From: Nocardioides panacisoli
GTDB lineage: Bacteria; Actinomycetota; Actinomycetes; Propionibacteriales; Nocardioidaceae
NCBI RefSeq assembly: GCF_019448235.1
Contig: NZ_CP080409.1
Span: 1,922,001 to 1,986,000, forward strand
DNA: 64,000 bases
Direction of reading: 5' to 3'
Shown here: positions 1-9,014 of the stretch, piece after piece
How the letters are laid out: every line of letters starts with the position of its first letter
How positions within the stretch are numbered: position 1 is the first letter of the stretch
The notes under the pieces: generated by a model
Database searches by the model: none
What the model was told of the DNA's origin: nothing
The model's input: the letters and a program-made list of their open reading frames with translations, nothing else
Program-made: the position numbers and the translations under genes

Positions 1-1
1 A

Positions 2-1045
2 CACGCTCGGGACGACCGCGTGCGGGACGCGCTCGGCGAGGACGTGCCGCTGGTGGCGACCGGGTCGCCGTACGCCGTCTCCCCCGGCCGGGTGACCACC
101 CAGCAGGGAGAGACCTACAAGGTCTTCACCCCGTTCAGCCGCGCCTGGGCCGAGCACGGGTGGCGTGCCCCGGCCGAGAGCGATCCCTCGCAGGTGACGT
201 GGCGCAGCGTGCGGAGCGAGGATCTGCCGAAGGAACCGCAGGGCGACGCCGACCTGCCCGAGGCCGGCGAGGAGGCGGCGCTGCAGCGGTGGCGCGACTT
301 CCTCGACGAGCGCGAGCACTACGACGACGAGCGCGACCAGTTGGGCAAGCAGTCCACCTCCGGCATGTCGCCCTACCTGCGGTGGGGCGCGATCCATCCG
401 CGCACACTGCTCGCCGATCTCGGCCCCGACGACGCCTCGCTGCGCAGCGAGATCGCGTGGCGGGAGTTCTACGCCGCCGCGCTGTGGGCCTGGCCCCACG
501 CCGCGCGGGAATACCTCAAGCCCGAGTACGCCCGGATGCCCTACGTGACCGGCAACAAGCGCAAGGCCCGCTTCGAGGCGTGGTGCGAGGGTCGCACCGG
601 GTTCCCGGTGGTCGACGCGGCGATGCGGGAGCTGCTCGCGACCGGACTGATGCACAACCGGGCCCGGATGGTCGTGGCCTCGTTCCTCGTCAAGGACCTG
701 AAGATCGAGTGGACCTGGGGCGCCCGACACTTCATGCGGCACCTGGTCGACGGTGATCTCGCCAGCAACCAGCTCAACTGGCAGTGGGTCGGCGGCTCGG
801 GGTTGGATGCGGCGCCGTACTTCCGGATCTTCAACCCGACCAAGCAGGGCGAGAAGTTCGATCCGGACGGTCACTACGTGCGCCGGTGGGTGCCCGAGCT
901 CGCCGACGTCGAGGGTCGCGCCGTGCACACGCCGTGGACGCTGTCGACCGGAGTGCCGGAGGGTTACCCGGAACCGATCGTGGACCACAAGGCGGAGCGC
1001 GAGTCCGCCCTCGAGGCGTATCAGGAGCTGCGGACGCCCCGGTAG
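2..1045 (+). CDS. phr: Deoxyribodipyrimidine photolyase (CPD photolyase, class I), 5'-truncated by window edge
   Basis: The reading frame is open from the first bases, so the N-terminal antenna-binding domain starts outside the window; a GTG at 20 is only an internal codon. What remains is the C-terminal part of the light-driven enzyme that splits cyclobutane pyrimidine dimers. Visible family motifs are LRWGAIHPRTL, SEIAWREFY, the FAD/DNA-binding stretch from TGFPVVDAAMREL to MHNRARM, and GGSGLDAAPYFRIFNP followed by NPTKQGEKFDPDG. These are typical of class I photolyases rather than of FeS or class II forms. A cryptochrome-like or 6-4 enzyme cannot be fully excluded from the fragment. The last 25 nt overlap the convergent oxidoreductase gene at 1021. 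Confidence 0.93.
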   Translation, partial: HARDDRVRDALGEDVPLVATGSPYAVSPGRVTTQQGETYKVFTPFSRAWAEHGWRAPAESDPSQVTWRSVRSEDLPKEPQGDADLPEAGEEAALQRWRDFLDEREHYDDERDQLGKQSTSGMSPYLRWGAIHPRTLLADLGPDDASLRSEIAWREFYAAALWAWPHAAREYLKPEYARMPYVTGNKRKARFEAWCEGRTGFPVVDAAMRELLATGLMHNRARMVVASFLVKDLKIEWTWGARHFMRHLVDGDLASNQLNWQWVGGSGLDAAPYFRIFNPTKQGEKFDPDGHYVRRWVPELADVEGRAVHTPWTLSTGVPEGYPEPIVDHKAERESALEAYQELRTPR

Positions 1046-2127
1046 ATCCCGCGACGCACGATCCACGGCTGCAGCACCCGGTCCACGCTCCACGCCGGGA
1101 AGCGGAACGGGTGCCCCGAGGGGGCGAAGACCTGCAGGCCGTCCGGCTGTGGTCCGAGGACCGAGCCCCAGCGGGACCGGGCCGGGGTGAACTCGCGCAG
1201 CGCTCGTCCGCGCAGGTGGGCCCGCACGTTGCGGGCGAGCAGCCGGTCGGCGCGGTTGCGTGCCGAGGAGCGCAGCGGGTCGGTGGCGGCCGCGTCGCCG
1301 ATGGCGAAGATCGCCGGGTCCACCGGTGACTGCAGCGTCGGTGCCACCCGCACGAAGCCGTGGTCATCGAGGAGCTCGGCCGGCAGCCAGTCGGTGTTCG
1401 GGGTGACTCGTCCCACCGCCCACAGGACGGCGTCTGCCGGGGTCGGCGGCTGGCCCGTGGTCCAGTGGACCGGGCCGGTCGTGATGCGCGTGAGGTCCGC
1501 GGGCAGGTCGGCCCGGTGGCCACCGTGGAGGTCGACGCCGCGGTCGCGGAGGCGGCGGCGTACGTGCCGCCAGACGCGGGGGTGGTGGTGTGCGAGCGGA
1601 CGATCGCCGGGGAAGTGCAGCGACACCTCGGCCTCGGGCCAGCGCAGGGCCAGGTGGGCCGCACTCCCGACCGCGGCCGCGCCGCCGCCGACCACGACGA
1701 TGCGACCCGCGTCGGCGAAGCGGTCGTGGGCCGCGGCGAGCTCATCGGCGACCTCGCCATCGTGCTGGAGGTGGGGACGACGCCAGAAGCCGTTGGTGAC
1801 GCCGGGCGCGAGCACGAGGACGTCGTAGGGCTCCTCGCCCCACGTGCCGTCGGCACGACGCAGCGCCAGTCGACGCGCGTCCCGGTCCACCCCGGTGGCC
1901 GCGGCGTGCACCGTGCGGACGCGGTCGAGGCGGCGGTACTGCGCGAAGTCCATCCAGTAGTCCCGGGCCCACCGCTCCGGGTGCGCGAGCCGCAGGCCGA
2001 GCTCTTGCCCGCTGACCAGCCCGGGCTTGGTGGAGACACCGACCACGTCGGCGTGACGGGCGAGGTGGATCGCGGTCAGCAGGCCGCTGTCGCCGAGTCC
2101 GGCGATCACCACCCGGGGGCGCGCCAT
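1021..2127 (-). CDS. FAD-dependent pyridine-nucleotide oxidoreductase (NDH-2/FSP1/AIF-like)
   Basis: A 368-residue two-dinucleotide-binding-domain flavoprotein. The N-terminal FAD Rossmann motif is GLGDSG at residues 10-15, the second (NAD(P)H) motif VVGGGAAAVG at about 145-154, and the FAD-contacting IFAIGDAAA motif is near 273-281. No CxxC redox pair is seen, so it resembles NADH:quinone or FSP1-type oxidoreductases more than disulfide reductases. Substrate is unknown. I chose the ATG at 2127 because it forms an ATGA overlap with the upstream DUF1295 gene, which makes the two an operon; longer in-frame extensions upstream lie inside that gene. It converges on and overlaps the photolyase gene by 25 nt. 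Confidence 0.85.
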   Translation of the reverse strand: MARPRVVIAGLGDSGLLTAIHLARHADVVGVSTKPGLVSGQELGLRLAHPERWARDYWMDFAQYRRLDRVRTVHAAATGVDRDARRLALRRADGTWGEEPYDVLVLAPGVTNGFWRRPHLQHDGEVADELAAAHDRFADAGRIVVVGGGAAAVGSAAHLALRWPEAEVSLHFPGDRPLAHHHPRVWRHVRRRLRDRGVDLHGGHRADLPADLTRITTGPVHWTTGQPPTPADAVLWAVGRVTPNTDWLPAELLDDHGFVRVAPTLQSPVDPAIFAIGDAAATDPLRSSARNRADRLLARNVRAHLRGRALREFTPARSRWGSVLGPQPDGLQVFAPSGHPFRFPAWSVDRVLQPWIVRRGIYRGVRSS

Positions 2128-3005
2128 CAGCCCGCCCGGCGTGGCCGCTGCGGCAACAGGCGCGGGACCCGGTCGATCACGTCCTGGTAGCTGGGGCGTC
2201 GCTCGAGGCTTCGCTTCTCCATCATCGGGATGCTGGCGCCCAGGAACATCGCCACCATCGCCACCGTGCCGGCCAGCACCCACCAGGCGTCCTCGGGCGA
2301 GGCAGCCATGCCGAAGACCGCCACCGCGAACCAGAAGCTGATCTCACCGAAGTAGTTCGGATGCCGCGACCAGGCCCACAGCCCGCGGTCCATCGACTCC
2401 CCCGGCTGCCGAGTGGCGACGAACTCCTTCATCTGGCGATCCGCCGCCCATTCCAGCGCGACGGCGGCGACGCCGACCAGGGCCCCGATGCCGGCCAACA
2501 GGCCGATCGGCCGACCGTCCCGCGACAGCAGCAGGTACGCCGGCACCGCGGCCAGGAAGACCTGCAGCGTCGGGAAGAGGTGGATCGCGACGAAGTCCAC
2601 CACCAGCTCCCAGCGCCCGGCCTGCTCGCGCAGCATCGGGTAGCGCCAGTCCTCGTGGTGCATCCCCGGGAAGGTCCGCACCCAGTTGGCCGTCAACCGC
2701 ACCGCCCAGAAGCCCACGACCACGAACAGCAGCCAGGCCCACGGGTCGGCGAGGTCACGCGGTCCGGCCCACCACCAGTACGCCACCAGGTACGGCGGCA
2801 GGACGCTCCAGTAGGCGTCGTAGAAGCTGGAGTTGTGGTGCATCCGGCTCGCCACGAAGACCACGACGGTGGCGAGCACGTCGGCCACCAGCGCGTCCAG
2901 CCACACCCATGCGGTGTCAGGGCCCGCCAGCAGCCACGCCGTCGCCACGCCCAGTGCGACGGCGTACGCCGCGGTGATGCGCAGCAGTGACTCGGTCCGG
3001 CTCAT
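2127..3005 (-). CDS. DUF1295 (steroid 5-alpha-reductase C-terminal-like) membrane protein
   Basis: A 292-residue polytopic membrane protein with about seven hydrophobic segments. The C-terminal half has the family signature: GLWAWSRHPNYFGEISFW followed by a hydrophobic stretch and SIPMMEKRSLERRPSYQDVI, as in DUF1295 / 3-oxo-5-alpha-steroid 4-dehydrogenase-like and isoprenylcysteine methyltransferase-type proteins. Substrate cannot be read from the sequence. The ATG at 3005 has a purine-rich GGGGGA 6-8 nt upstream; an alternative GTG at 3041 (304 residues) sits exactly 6 nt after a TATGGT hexamer and could be a leaderless start. A KstR-like palindrome (3027-3040) lies just inside that alternative start. 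It is coupled by ATGA to the flavoprotein at 2127. Confidence 0.85.
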   Translation of the reverse strand: MSRTESLLRITAAYAVALGVATAWLLAGPDTAWVWLDALVADVLATVVVFVASRMHHNSSFYDAYWSVLPPYLVAYWWWAGPRDLADPWAWLLFVVVGFWAVRLTANWVRTFPGMHHEDWRYPMLREQAGRWELVVDFVAIHLFPTLQVFLAAVPAYLLLSRDGRPIGLLAGIGALVGVAAVALEWAADRQMKEFVATRQPGESMDRGLWAWSRHPNYFGEISFWFAVAVFGMAASPEDAWWVLAGTVAMVAMFLGASIPMMEKRSLERRPSYQDVIDRVPRLLPQRPRRAG

Positions 3006-3026
3006 CGTGTCCCCCGGGACGACATC

Positions 3027-3040
3027 TGGAACATGTTCCA
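3027..3040 (-). promoter_or_regulatory. KstR-like palindromic operator in front of the DUF1295 gene
   Basis: TGGAACATGTTCCA is a perfect 14-bp palindrome that fits TnnAACnnGTTnnA, the published consensus of the cholesterol-catabolism repressor KstR in mycobacteria. It lies just downstream of a candidate -10 (TATGGT on the minus strand, 3050-3055), so a bound TetR-family repressor would cover the transcription start. A second match to the same pattern is at 13324-13337. Which protein binds is unknown; no KstR orthologue is encoded in this window. Confidence 0.6.
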
Positions 3041-3097
3041 CCCCCGCACCATAGGCGATGCGCGCTAGGTTGGGAGGACCCCGACGCAGGAGGTGCG

Positions 3098-3508
3098 ATG
3101 ACCGGCGACTCCGAGATCGAGGGCGACTACAGCGTCGACGACGAGGACCAGCTGACGCCCGCGGACACCCTGATCAACGAAGACGTGGACGACACGCTCG
3201 ACCGGGGCTACTCGCCCCCGGACCACTACTCCGAGTCCCAGCACTACGGCACCACGCCGTGGGAGGAGGAGCACCGCGAGACGATCGACCAGCGCCTGGA
3301 CCAGGAGGAGCCCGACGTCGAGGTGGGCGAGGACGACCTCGCCCCGCCCGAGGACGGCGACCTCGCACCCGAGGCCGGCGACCAGCGGGCGGGCCGCATC
3401 GGCGAGGACGAGGACAGCGACGTCTTCGGCCACGACGTCGGCGTCGACGGCGCCGCCGCGAGCGCCGAGGAGGCCGCCGTCCACGTCATGCCCGACGAGG
3501 AGAAGTAG
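3098..3508 (+). CDS. DUF5709 family acidic protein
   Basis: A 136-residue, very acidic, low-complexity protein without membrane segments or enzyme motifs. The arrangement DEDQLTPADTLIN...LDRGYSPPDHYS...ETIDQRLDQEEPDV matches the DUF5709 family of actinobacteria, whose function is unknown. The ATG at 3098 is preceded by AGGAGGTG, a clear ribosome binding site, and a candidate -10 (TAGGTT at 3066-3071) lies in the gap to the divergent DUF1295 gene. It is probably monocistronic; the next gene is convergent. Confidence 0.85.
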   Translation: MTGDSEIEGDYSVDDEDQLTPADTLINEDVDDTLDRGYSPPDHYSESQHYGTTPWEEEHRETIDQRLDQEEPDVEVGEDDLAPPEDGDLAPEAGDQRAGRIGEDEDSDVFGHDVGVDGAAASAEEAAVHVMPDEEK

Positions 3509-3522
3509 GCGCCGCACCGGGT

Positions 3523-3539
3523 CTCGACAGGCTCGACCA
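3523..3539. repeat. Dispersed REP-like 17-mer, copy 1
   Basis: CTCGACAGGCTCGACCA is present here and again at 34603-34619 (end of the DUF222-HNH gene). A half-palindromic TCGA...CTCGACCA core of this kind, also seen in longer form at 34045-34092, looks like a dispersed intergenic element. Only the identity of the copies is observed; the family assignment is inference. Confidence 0.55.
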
Positions 3540-3546
3540 ACGGCCC

Positions 3547-3646
3547 GTGACGACCCGCTCGTCCCTCGCTCTCGTCACTCCCACTCGCGTCGGACTGAGC
3601 GGGAGGTGACGACCCGCTCGTCCCTCGCTCTCGTCACTCCCACTCG
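3547..3646. repeat. Two exact 41-bp direct repeats, one covering the end of guaA
   Basis: An identical 41-bp unit occurs at 3547-3587 and 3606-3646, a 59-bp period. The second copy contains the last codons (EWE) and stop of guaA; the first is a non-coding duplicate downstream of it. The unit itself contains GCTCGTCCCTCGCTCTCGTC, which resembles the central part of the REP-like element at 34045. No mobile gene is attached. Confidence 0.85.
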
Positions 3647-5235
3647 ATGGTGCCGGGGGGCTTGGACGTGATGTCCACCGCCACCCGGTTGACCTCGGCC
3701 ACCTCGTTGGTGATCCGGGTCGAGATGCGCTCGAGCACGTCGTAGGGCACCCGCGCCCAGTCGGCGGTCATCGCGTCCTCGCTGGTCACCGGCCGCAGCA
3801 CGATCGGGTGGCCATACGTGCGGCCGTCGCCCTGCACGCCGACCGAGTGGACGTCGGCGAGCAGCACCACGGGAAACTGCCAGATGACACGGTCCAGGCC
3901 GGCGTGGGTGAGCTCGTCGCGGGCGATGGCGTCGGCGGCCCGCAGGATGTCCAAGCGCTCGCGCGTGACCTCACCGACGATGCGGATGCCCAGCCCCGGG
4001 CCGGGGAACGGGTGGCGCCACACGATCTCCGGCGGCAGGCCCAACTGCTCCCCCACCAGGCGCACCTCGTCCTTGAACAGGGTCCGCAGCGGCTCGACCA
4101 GCTCGAACTCCAGGTCGTCGGGGAGGCCACCGACGTTGTGGTGGGACTTGATGTTGGAGGTGCCGGCACCGCCACCGGACTCCACCACGTCCGGGTAGAG
4201 CGTGCCCTGCACCAGGAAGGCCACCTTCTCCGCGCCCTCCCCGGTCACCGAACCCGCCAGGACGTCGGCCTCGGCGGCCTCGAAGGTGCGGATGAACTCG
4301 CGCCCGATGATCTTGCGCTTCTGCTCCGGGTCGCTCACACCCTCCAGCGCGTCCAGGAACTGCTTCTCGGCGTCGACCATGCGCAGGTCCGCGCCGGTCG
4401 CGGCGACGAAGTCCCGCTCGACCTGCTCGGACTCGCCCTGCCGCATCAGGCCGTGGTCGACGTAGACACAGGTGAGCCGGTCACCGATCGCACGCTGCAC
4501 CAGCGCCGCGGCCACCGCCGAGTCCACGCCGCCGGACAGGCCGCAGATCGCGTGGCCGCGGTCGCCGATCTGCGCCCGGATCGCGGCCACCTGCTCCTCG
4601 ACGATGTTGACCATCGTCCAGGTCGGCCGGCAGCCGGCGATGTGGTGCAGGAAGTGCTCCAGCACCTGCTGGCCGTGCTCGGTGTGCAGCACCTCGGGGT
4701 GCCACTGCACGCCCGCCATCCGCCGCTCGGTCGACTCGAACGCCGCGACCGGCGTCACGTCGGTGGCGGCCAGTACGTCGAACCCCGCGGGCGCCGCCGT
4801 GACGGAGTCCCCGTGGGACATCCAGACCGTGTGCTCGGCCGGGATGTCGGCCAGCAGCGTGCCGGGCTCACCCACCCGGACCGCGGTGCGGCCGTACTCC
4901 CGCGCGCCGGTGGCGGAGACCTCCCCGCCGAGCCCCCGGGCCATCAACTGGAAGCCGTAGCACATGCCGAAGACGGGAGTGCCGGCGTCGAAGAGAGCGG
5001 GATCGATGCCCGGGGCGCCGTCGGCGTACACCGAGGAGGGGCCACCGGACAGCACGATCGCCTTCGGCTCCTTCGCCAGCATCTCGGCGACCGGCATGGT
5101 GTGGGGCACGATCTCGGAGTAGACCCGTGCCTCGCGGACGCGTCGCGCGATCAGCTGGGCGTACTGCGCCCCGAAGTCGACCACCAGGACCAGGTCGTGT
5201 CCGGTGGGGGTGGACACAGTGTCGGGCGCCGTCAT
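3634..5235 (-). CDS. guaA: GMP synthase (glutamine-hydrolysing)
   Basis: Converts XMP to GMP using glutamine and ATP, the last step of de novo GMP synthesis, with guaB and guaB3 about 16 kb away. The 533 residues contain a class I glutaminase domain (about 14-200; nucleophile C92 in FGMCYGFQL, His/Glu in VQWHPE), the ATP-pyrophosphatase P-loop [12 protein letters not shown] near residue 235, and the C-terminal dimerisation domain ending in PPGTIEWE, the usual GuaA terminus. Length is normal. The ATG at 5235 follows TAGGCT by 6 nt, so the mRNA may be leaderless. A strong hairpin lies upstream (5308-5346), insulating it from the GMC oxidoreductase gene. Confidence 0.98.
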   Translation of the reverse strand: MTAPDTVSTPTGHDLVLVVDFGAQYAQLIARRVREARVYSEIVPHTMPVAEMLAKEPKAIVLSGGPSSVYADGAPGIDPALFDAGTPVFGMCYGFQLMARGLGGEVSATGAREYGRTAVRVGEPGTLLADIPAEHTVWMSHGDSVTAAPAGFDVLAATDVTPVAAFESTERRMAGVQWHPEVLHTEHGQQVLEHFLHHIAGCRPTWTMVNIVEEQVAAIRAQIGDRGHAICGLSGGVDSAVAAALVQRAIGDRLTCVYVDHGLMRQGESEQVERDFVAATGADLRMVDAEKQFLDALEGVSDPEQKRKIIGREFIRTFEAAEADVLAGSVTGEGAEKVAFLVQGTLYPDVVESGGGAGTSNIKSHHNVGGLPDDLEFELVEPLRTLFKDEVRLVGEQLGLPPEIVWRHPFPGPGLGIRIVGEVTRERLDILRAADAIARDELTHAGLDRVIWQFPVVLLADVHSVGVQGDGRTYGHPIVLRPVTSEDAMTADWARVPYDVLERISTRITNEVAEVNRVAVDITSKPPGTIEWE

Positions 5236-5307
5236 GGCCGCAGCCTATCGAGCGGGCAGCGGGGTCCTCGACGCGGCGTGGGCACCGGCCCGGGGCGGAG
5301 AAACGCA

Positions 5308-5346
5308 CCAGGGCCCGACCGGGGAGGGAGGGTGGTCGGGCCCTGG
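5308..5346. terminator. Strong hairpin terminator between GMC oxidoreductase gene and guaA
   Basis: A perfect 13-bp stem (5308-5320 with 5334-5346) encloses a 13-nt purine-rich loop. The only T-rich tail is short, on the plus strand, but the stem is GC-rich and sits between two units read leftwards, so it probably ends the 8848-to-5508 transcript. A weaker 8-bp hairpin follows at 5380-5418. Nothing else is recognisable in the 5236-5507 gap apart from the guaA promoter next to its start. Confidence 0.75.
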
Positions 5347-5507
5347 TTGTCCACGCCACTGCTGGACAGTGCCTGGACGGGGCCCGGTTCTCGGGAGGGA
5401 GCTGTGATCCCCGGGCCCTTCACTGGCACCAACGAGCCATGACTGAGCGGGTTACGTGCCGTGTCGAGCAAATCCGGACGATGTGGCACCAGTGCCCGAC
5501 GGAGCGG

Positions 5508-7229
5508 TCAGCTGACCTCGACGATGGGCAGCCGCAGCGCCGCGGGAGCGTCCTGCGGGACCGCCGGTGAGGCGGGTGCGACCGGCTCGATCCGCTCGTA
5601 CGCCGCCCCCGGCGCCGGGCGGGGATCCGCCTCACCCTTGTTGGGCCAGTAGGCCATCGCCCGCTCGGCCTGGGCCGTGATCGTCAGCGACGGGTTGACG
5701 CCCAGGTTGGCCGAGATGGCCGAGCCGTCGACCACGTGCAGGCCGGGATAGTTGTGCATCCGCTGGTAGCCGTCGATGACCCCCGTCTCGGGGGTCTCGC
5801 CGATGGTGCAGCCACCGATGAAGTGGGCGGTCAGCGGCCGGTTGAACGGCTCCCCCACCGAGCCCCCGGCCAGCGCGTCGCCGCCCATCTTGTCCGCGAT
5901 CCGGCGGATCGCCTCGTTGGCGGCCGGGATCCACGTCGGATTGGGCTTGCCGTGTCCCTGACGAGAGAACAGGAACCACTTGCCCGCGATCTTGCGCGGG
6001 TAGGTGGTGATGGAGTTGTCCAGCGACTGCATCACCAGCGCGATCACCACGCGCTCGGACCAGTGCTTGACGTCGTACAGGTCGCGGACGCGGCGACGCT
6101 GGTGCCACAGCTCCTTCAACCAGGTCTTCCAGCGGGGGCCCGGCCCGTCGCCGTCGGTCAGCACGGTCTGGATCAGCGACATCGCGTTGCTGCCCTTGCC
6201 GTAGCGCACCGGCTCGATGTGGGTGTGCTCGTCGGGGTGCCACGAGGAGGTGATCGCCACGCCCTCGGTGTAGTCCACGTCGGCACCGGAGGGACCGATC
6301 GCGCCGAGGATGGACTCGGAGTTGGTCCGGGTCAGGTAGCCCAGGCGGTCGGAGATCTCGGGGAGGTCGCCGGTGGCCTTGAGCTTGTGCAGCAGCTTCT
6401 GGGTGCCCAGGGCGGCCGCGGAGAAGATCACCTGCTCGGCGGTGAAGCTGGTGACCGCGGTGCCACGCGAGAGCTTGGCCTTGGTCCACCGGGCGTCGAC
6501 GCGGTAGCCGCCGCCGGCCAGGGGGCGGACCCGGGTCACCGTCGTGAGCGGGTGCACCACCGCGCCCTGCTGCTCGGCCAGGTAGAGGTAGTTCTTGACC
6601 AGGGTGTTCTTGGCGTTGTGGCGGCAGCCCGTCATGCACTCGCCGCAGTTGTGGCAGGGGTTGCGTCGTGGGCCGGCCCCGCCGAAGAACGGGTCAGCGA
6701 CCTCCTCGCCAGGACGCTGGTCCGGGCCGCCGAAGAACACGCCGACGGGGGTCGGATGGAAGGTGTCACCCACGCCCATGTCGTCGGCGACGGACTTCAT
6801 GATCTCGTCCGAGGGGGTCATGCCGGCGTACTCGACGACGCCGAGCATGCGCTTGGCCTGGTCGTAGTACGGCGCGAGCTCGGAGCGCCAGTCGGTGATG
6901 TGCGCCCACGAGGGGTCGCGGTAGAACGCGGGCAGCGGCTCGTAGAGGGTGTTGGCGTAGACCAGCGACCCGCCGCCCACGCCGGCACCGGCGAGGATCA
7001 TGCAGTCCGAGATCATGTCCACGCGCTGGATGCCGTAGCAGCCGACGTCCGGGGCATAGAGGTACTTCTTCAGGTCCCACGAGGTCTCTGGGAAGTCGTC
7101 GTCGGCGAAGCGGGCACCGGCCTCGAGCACGGCGACGCGGTAGCCCTTCTCGGTCAGCCGCAGCGCCGAGACGGACCCGCCGAAGCCGGACCCGATGATG
7201 AGGACGTCGTGGTCGAAGTGCTCGCCCAT
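5508..7229 (-). CDS. choD: GMC-family oxidoreductase, ChoD-like (putative cholesterol oxidase)
   Basis: A 573-residue flavoprotein with the N-terminal FAD motif GSGFGG (13-18), a GMC signature GAGVGGGSLVYANTL (81-95), a conserved cysteine cluster C192-C195-C198-C202 (CHNCGECMTGCRHN) and C-terminal VVDGSAISANLGVNPSLTITAQAERAM. Length and motifs match mycobacterial ChoD (Rv3409c), which also sits near guaA and guaB3. Cholesterol oxidase activity of that subgroup is disputed, so the substrate is best called an alcohol or sterol. The ATG at 7229 shares ATGA with the stop of the succinate-semialdehyde dehydrogenase gene, so the two are translationally coupled. Confidence 0.85.
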   Translation of the reverse strand: MGEHFDHDVLIIGSGFGGSVSALRLTEKGYRVAVLEAGARFADDDFPETSWDLKKYLYAPDVGCYGIQRVDMISDCMILAGAGVGGGSLVYANTLYEPLPAFYRDPSWAHITDWRSELAPYYDQAKRMLGVVEYAGMTPSDEIMKSVADDMGVGDTFHPTPVGVFFGGPDQRPGEEVADPFFGGAGPRRNPCHNCGECMTGCRHNAKNTLVKNYLYLAEQQGAVVHPLTTVTRVRPLAGGGYRVDARWTKAKLSRGTAVTSFTAEQVIFSAAALGTQKLLHKLKATGDLPEISDRLGYLTRTNSESILGAIGPSGADVDYTEGVAITSSWHPDEHTHIEPVRYGKGSNAMSLIQTVLTDGDGPGPRWKTWLKELWHQRRRVRDLYDVKHWSERVVIALVMQSLDNSITTYPRKIAGKWFLFSRQGHGKPNPTWIPAANEAIRRIADKMGGDALAGGSVGEPFNRPLTAHFIGGCTIGETPETGVIDGYQRMHNYPGLHVVDGSAISANLGVNPSLTITAQAERAMAYWPNKGEADPRPAPGAAYERIEPVAPASPAVPQDAPAALRLPIVEVS

Positions 7230-8848
7230 CAGGCACGCCCCAGTTTCTTCATCAGGCGCATGTTGGCGGTCATCAGCTTGGCGTAGGCCTCATCGGACAT
7301 CCCGAACATCGGCGCGAAGCGGATGCCGCGCTGGGTGCCGACCGACTGCGGCTCGGTGTAGCGCAGGATGCCCTCGCTGCCCTGGCGGCGCCCCATGCCC
7401 GACTCGCGCATGCCGCCCATCGGGACGTCGATGCTGGCGAACGTGGCGCCGAAGGCCTCGTTGATGTTCACCGTGCCGCACTTGATCTGCTTGGCGATCG
7501 CGCGGGCGCGGTCACCGTCCTGGCTGTAGATCGAGCCGTTGAGGCCGTACTCGCCCTCGTTGGCGCGGGCGATGGCGTCCGCCTCGTCGTGGAAGCGGTA
7601 GACCGACACGACGGGGCCGAAGGTCTCGGTGCCGAAGCAGGTCATCTCCGGGTTGACGCCCTCGAGCACGGTGGGCTCGAAGAAGTACGGCGCGAGGTCG
7701 GGCCGCGGCGAGCCGCCGGTCAGCACGCGCACGCCCTTGTCCTTGGCGTCCTCGACGTGGGCGGTGACGGTCTCGAGCTGGTCGGCCGAGATCAGCGTGC
7801 CCATGTCCACGCCCCACTCGGTCGAGGCGCCCAGCGTCATCGCCTCGATGCGGGCGACGAAGCGCTCCATGAACCGGTCGTAGACCTGGTCGGCGACGAA
7901 CATGCGCTCGGTGGAGACGCAGAGCTGGCCGGCGTTGGAGAAGCAGGCCCGGACGGCGCCCTCGGCGGCCTTCTCGATGTCGGCGTCGCGCAGCACCAGG
8001 ATCGGGTTCTTGCCGCCGAGCTCGAGCGAGCAGCCGATGAGGTGCTCGGCGCACTGCTTGGCGATGATCTTGCCGGTCGCGGTGGAGCCGGTGAAGCAGA
8101 TGTAGTCGGACCGGTCGATGATCGGCGTACCGAGCTCACGACCGGGGCCGGCGACGACCTGCCACAGGTCGCGCGGGAAGCCGGCCTCCTCCAGCATCTG
8201 CGCACCGAGCAGCGCGGAGAGCATGGTCTGGGCGTCGGGCTTGGTGACGACCGCGTTGCCGGCGAGCAGGGCGGGCAGGCCGTCGCACAGGGCCATGGTG
8301 AAGGGGTAGTTCCACGGCGAGATGATGCCGACGACGCCCTTGGGGATGCGGTTGACCTCGACGCGGGTCAGGCCGGGCACGATGCCGGCCTTGCGCTCGG
8401 TGTCGAGGTGCTGGTGGGCGGTGCGGCCGTAGTAGCGGGCCGTGAGCGCGATGTGCAGCGGCTCGTCGAAGGCGTGCTTGCGCGCCTTGCCGGACTCGAG
8501 CTGGATCAGGTCCAGGATCTCGTCCTGACGGTCGAGCACGATGTCGTGCAGCCGCATCAGGGCCTCCGCACGCTGGTCCAGCGGCGTGCGGGCCCACACC
8601 GCCTGCGCGGCGCGCGCCCGGCGGAACGCCTCCTCGACGTCGGCGGCGCTGGACTGCGGGATGTGGGCCAGCGGGGCGCCGTTCATCGGCGACTCGGCGA
8701 CCTTCGTCTCGCCGGTGGTGGCGAGGATGCGACTGGTGAGCCGCTCGACGTACTCCGGCTCCAGGGCGTACGACGCGGTCGGGTCGTGCTCGGGGTCGTG
8801 CGGACCGTCGAGGAGGGGACCGCCGGAGGTGGGATCGGAAGCGCTCAT
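7229..8848 (-). CDS. gabD2: Succinate-semialdehyde dehydrogenase (NADP+), GabD2-like
   Basis: Aldehyde dehydrogenase superfamily, 539 residues. The general-base glutamate is E276 in ELGGKNP, the catalytic cysteine C310 in SNAGQLCVSTER, and the cofactor loop is CFTGSTATGK (251-260). Overall sequence resembles the mycobacterial NADP+ succinate-semialdehyde dehydrogenase GabD2, which feeds succinate semialdehyde into the TCA cycle; other aldehydes are possible. I chose ATG 8848 rather than longer in-frame extensions because TACGCT ends 6 nt before it (8855-8860), a leaderless promoter pattern; the GGGAGG in between is too close to act as a normal ribosome binding site. It is first gene of a two-gene operon with the GMC oxidoreductase. 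Confidence 0.85.
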   Translation of the reverse strand: MSASDPTSGGPLLDGPHDPEHDPTASYALEPEYVERLTSRILATTGETKVAESPMNGAPLAHIPQSSAADVEEAFRRARAAQAVWARTPLDQRAEALMRLHDIVLDRQDEILDLIQLESGKARKHAFDEPLHIALTARYYGRTAHQHLDTERKAGIVPGLTRVEVNRIPKGVVGIISPWNYPFTMALCDGLPALLAGNAVVTKPDAQTMLSALLGAQMLEEAGFPRDLWQVVAGPGRELGTPIIDRSDYICFTGSTATGKIIAKQCAEHLIGCSLELGGKNPILVLRDADIEKAAEGAVRACFSNAGQLCVSTERMFVADQVYDRFMERFVARIEAMTLGASTEWGVDMGTLISADQLETVTAHVEDAKDKGVRVLTGGSPRPDLAPYFFEPTVLEGVNPEMTCFGTETFGPVVSVYRFHDEADAIARANEGEYGLNGSIYSQDGDRARAIAKQIKCGTVNINEAFGATFASIDVPMGGMRESGMGRRQGSEGILRYTEPQSVGTQRGIRFAPMFGMSDEAYAKLMTANMRLMKKLGRA

Positions 8849-9014
8849 CCTCCCAGCGTAGGTGAGCGCAGTCACCCGGACTACCCATCGGTAGCAATTG
8901 TGGTGGTTTACACAAAGATTCGCGATGTCAAGTGTGTCGATCGCCAAGATCGGCGGCCACGACAGGATCCTCGACGCCGGTCCGGGTGCCGACGACTCGG
9001 GCATACTGGGCGGC

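Noticed and set aside
3808-5442. A 544-codon plus-strand frame opposite guaA
   Set aside because: It is the antisense reflection of guaA codon bias, without motifs or a plausible start.
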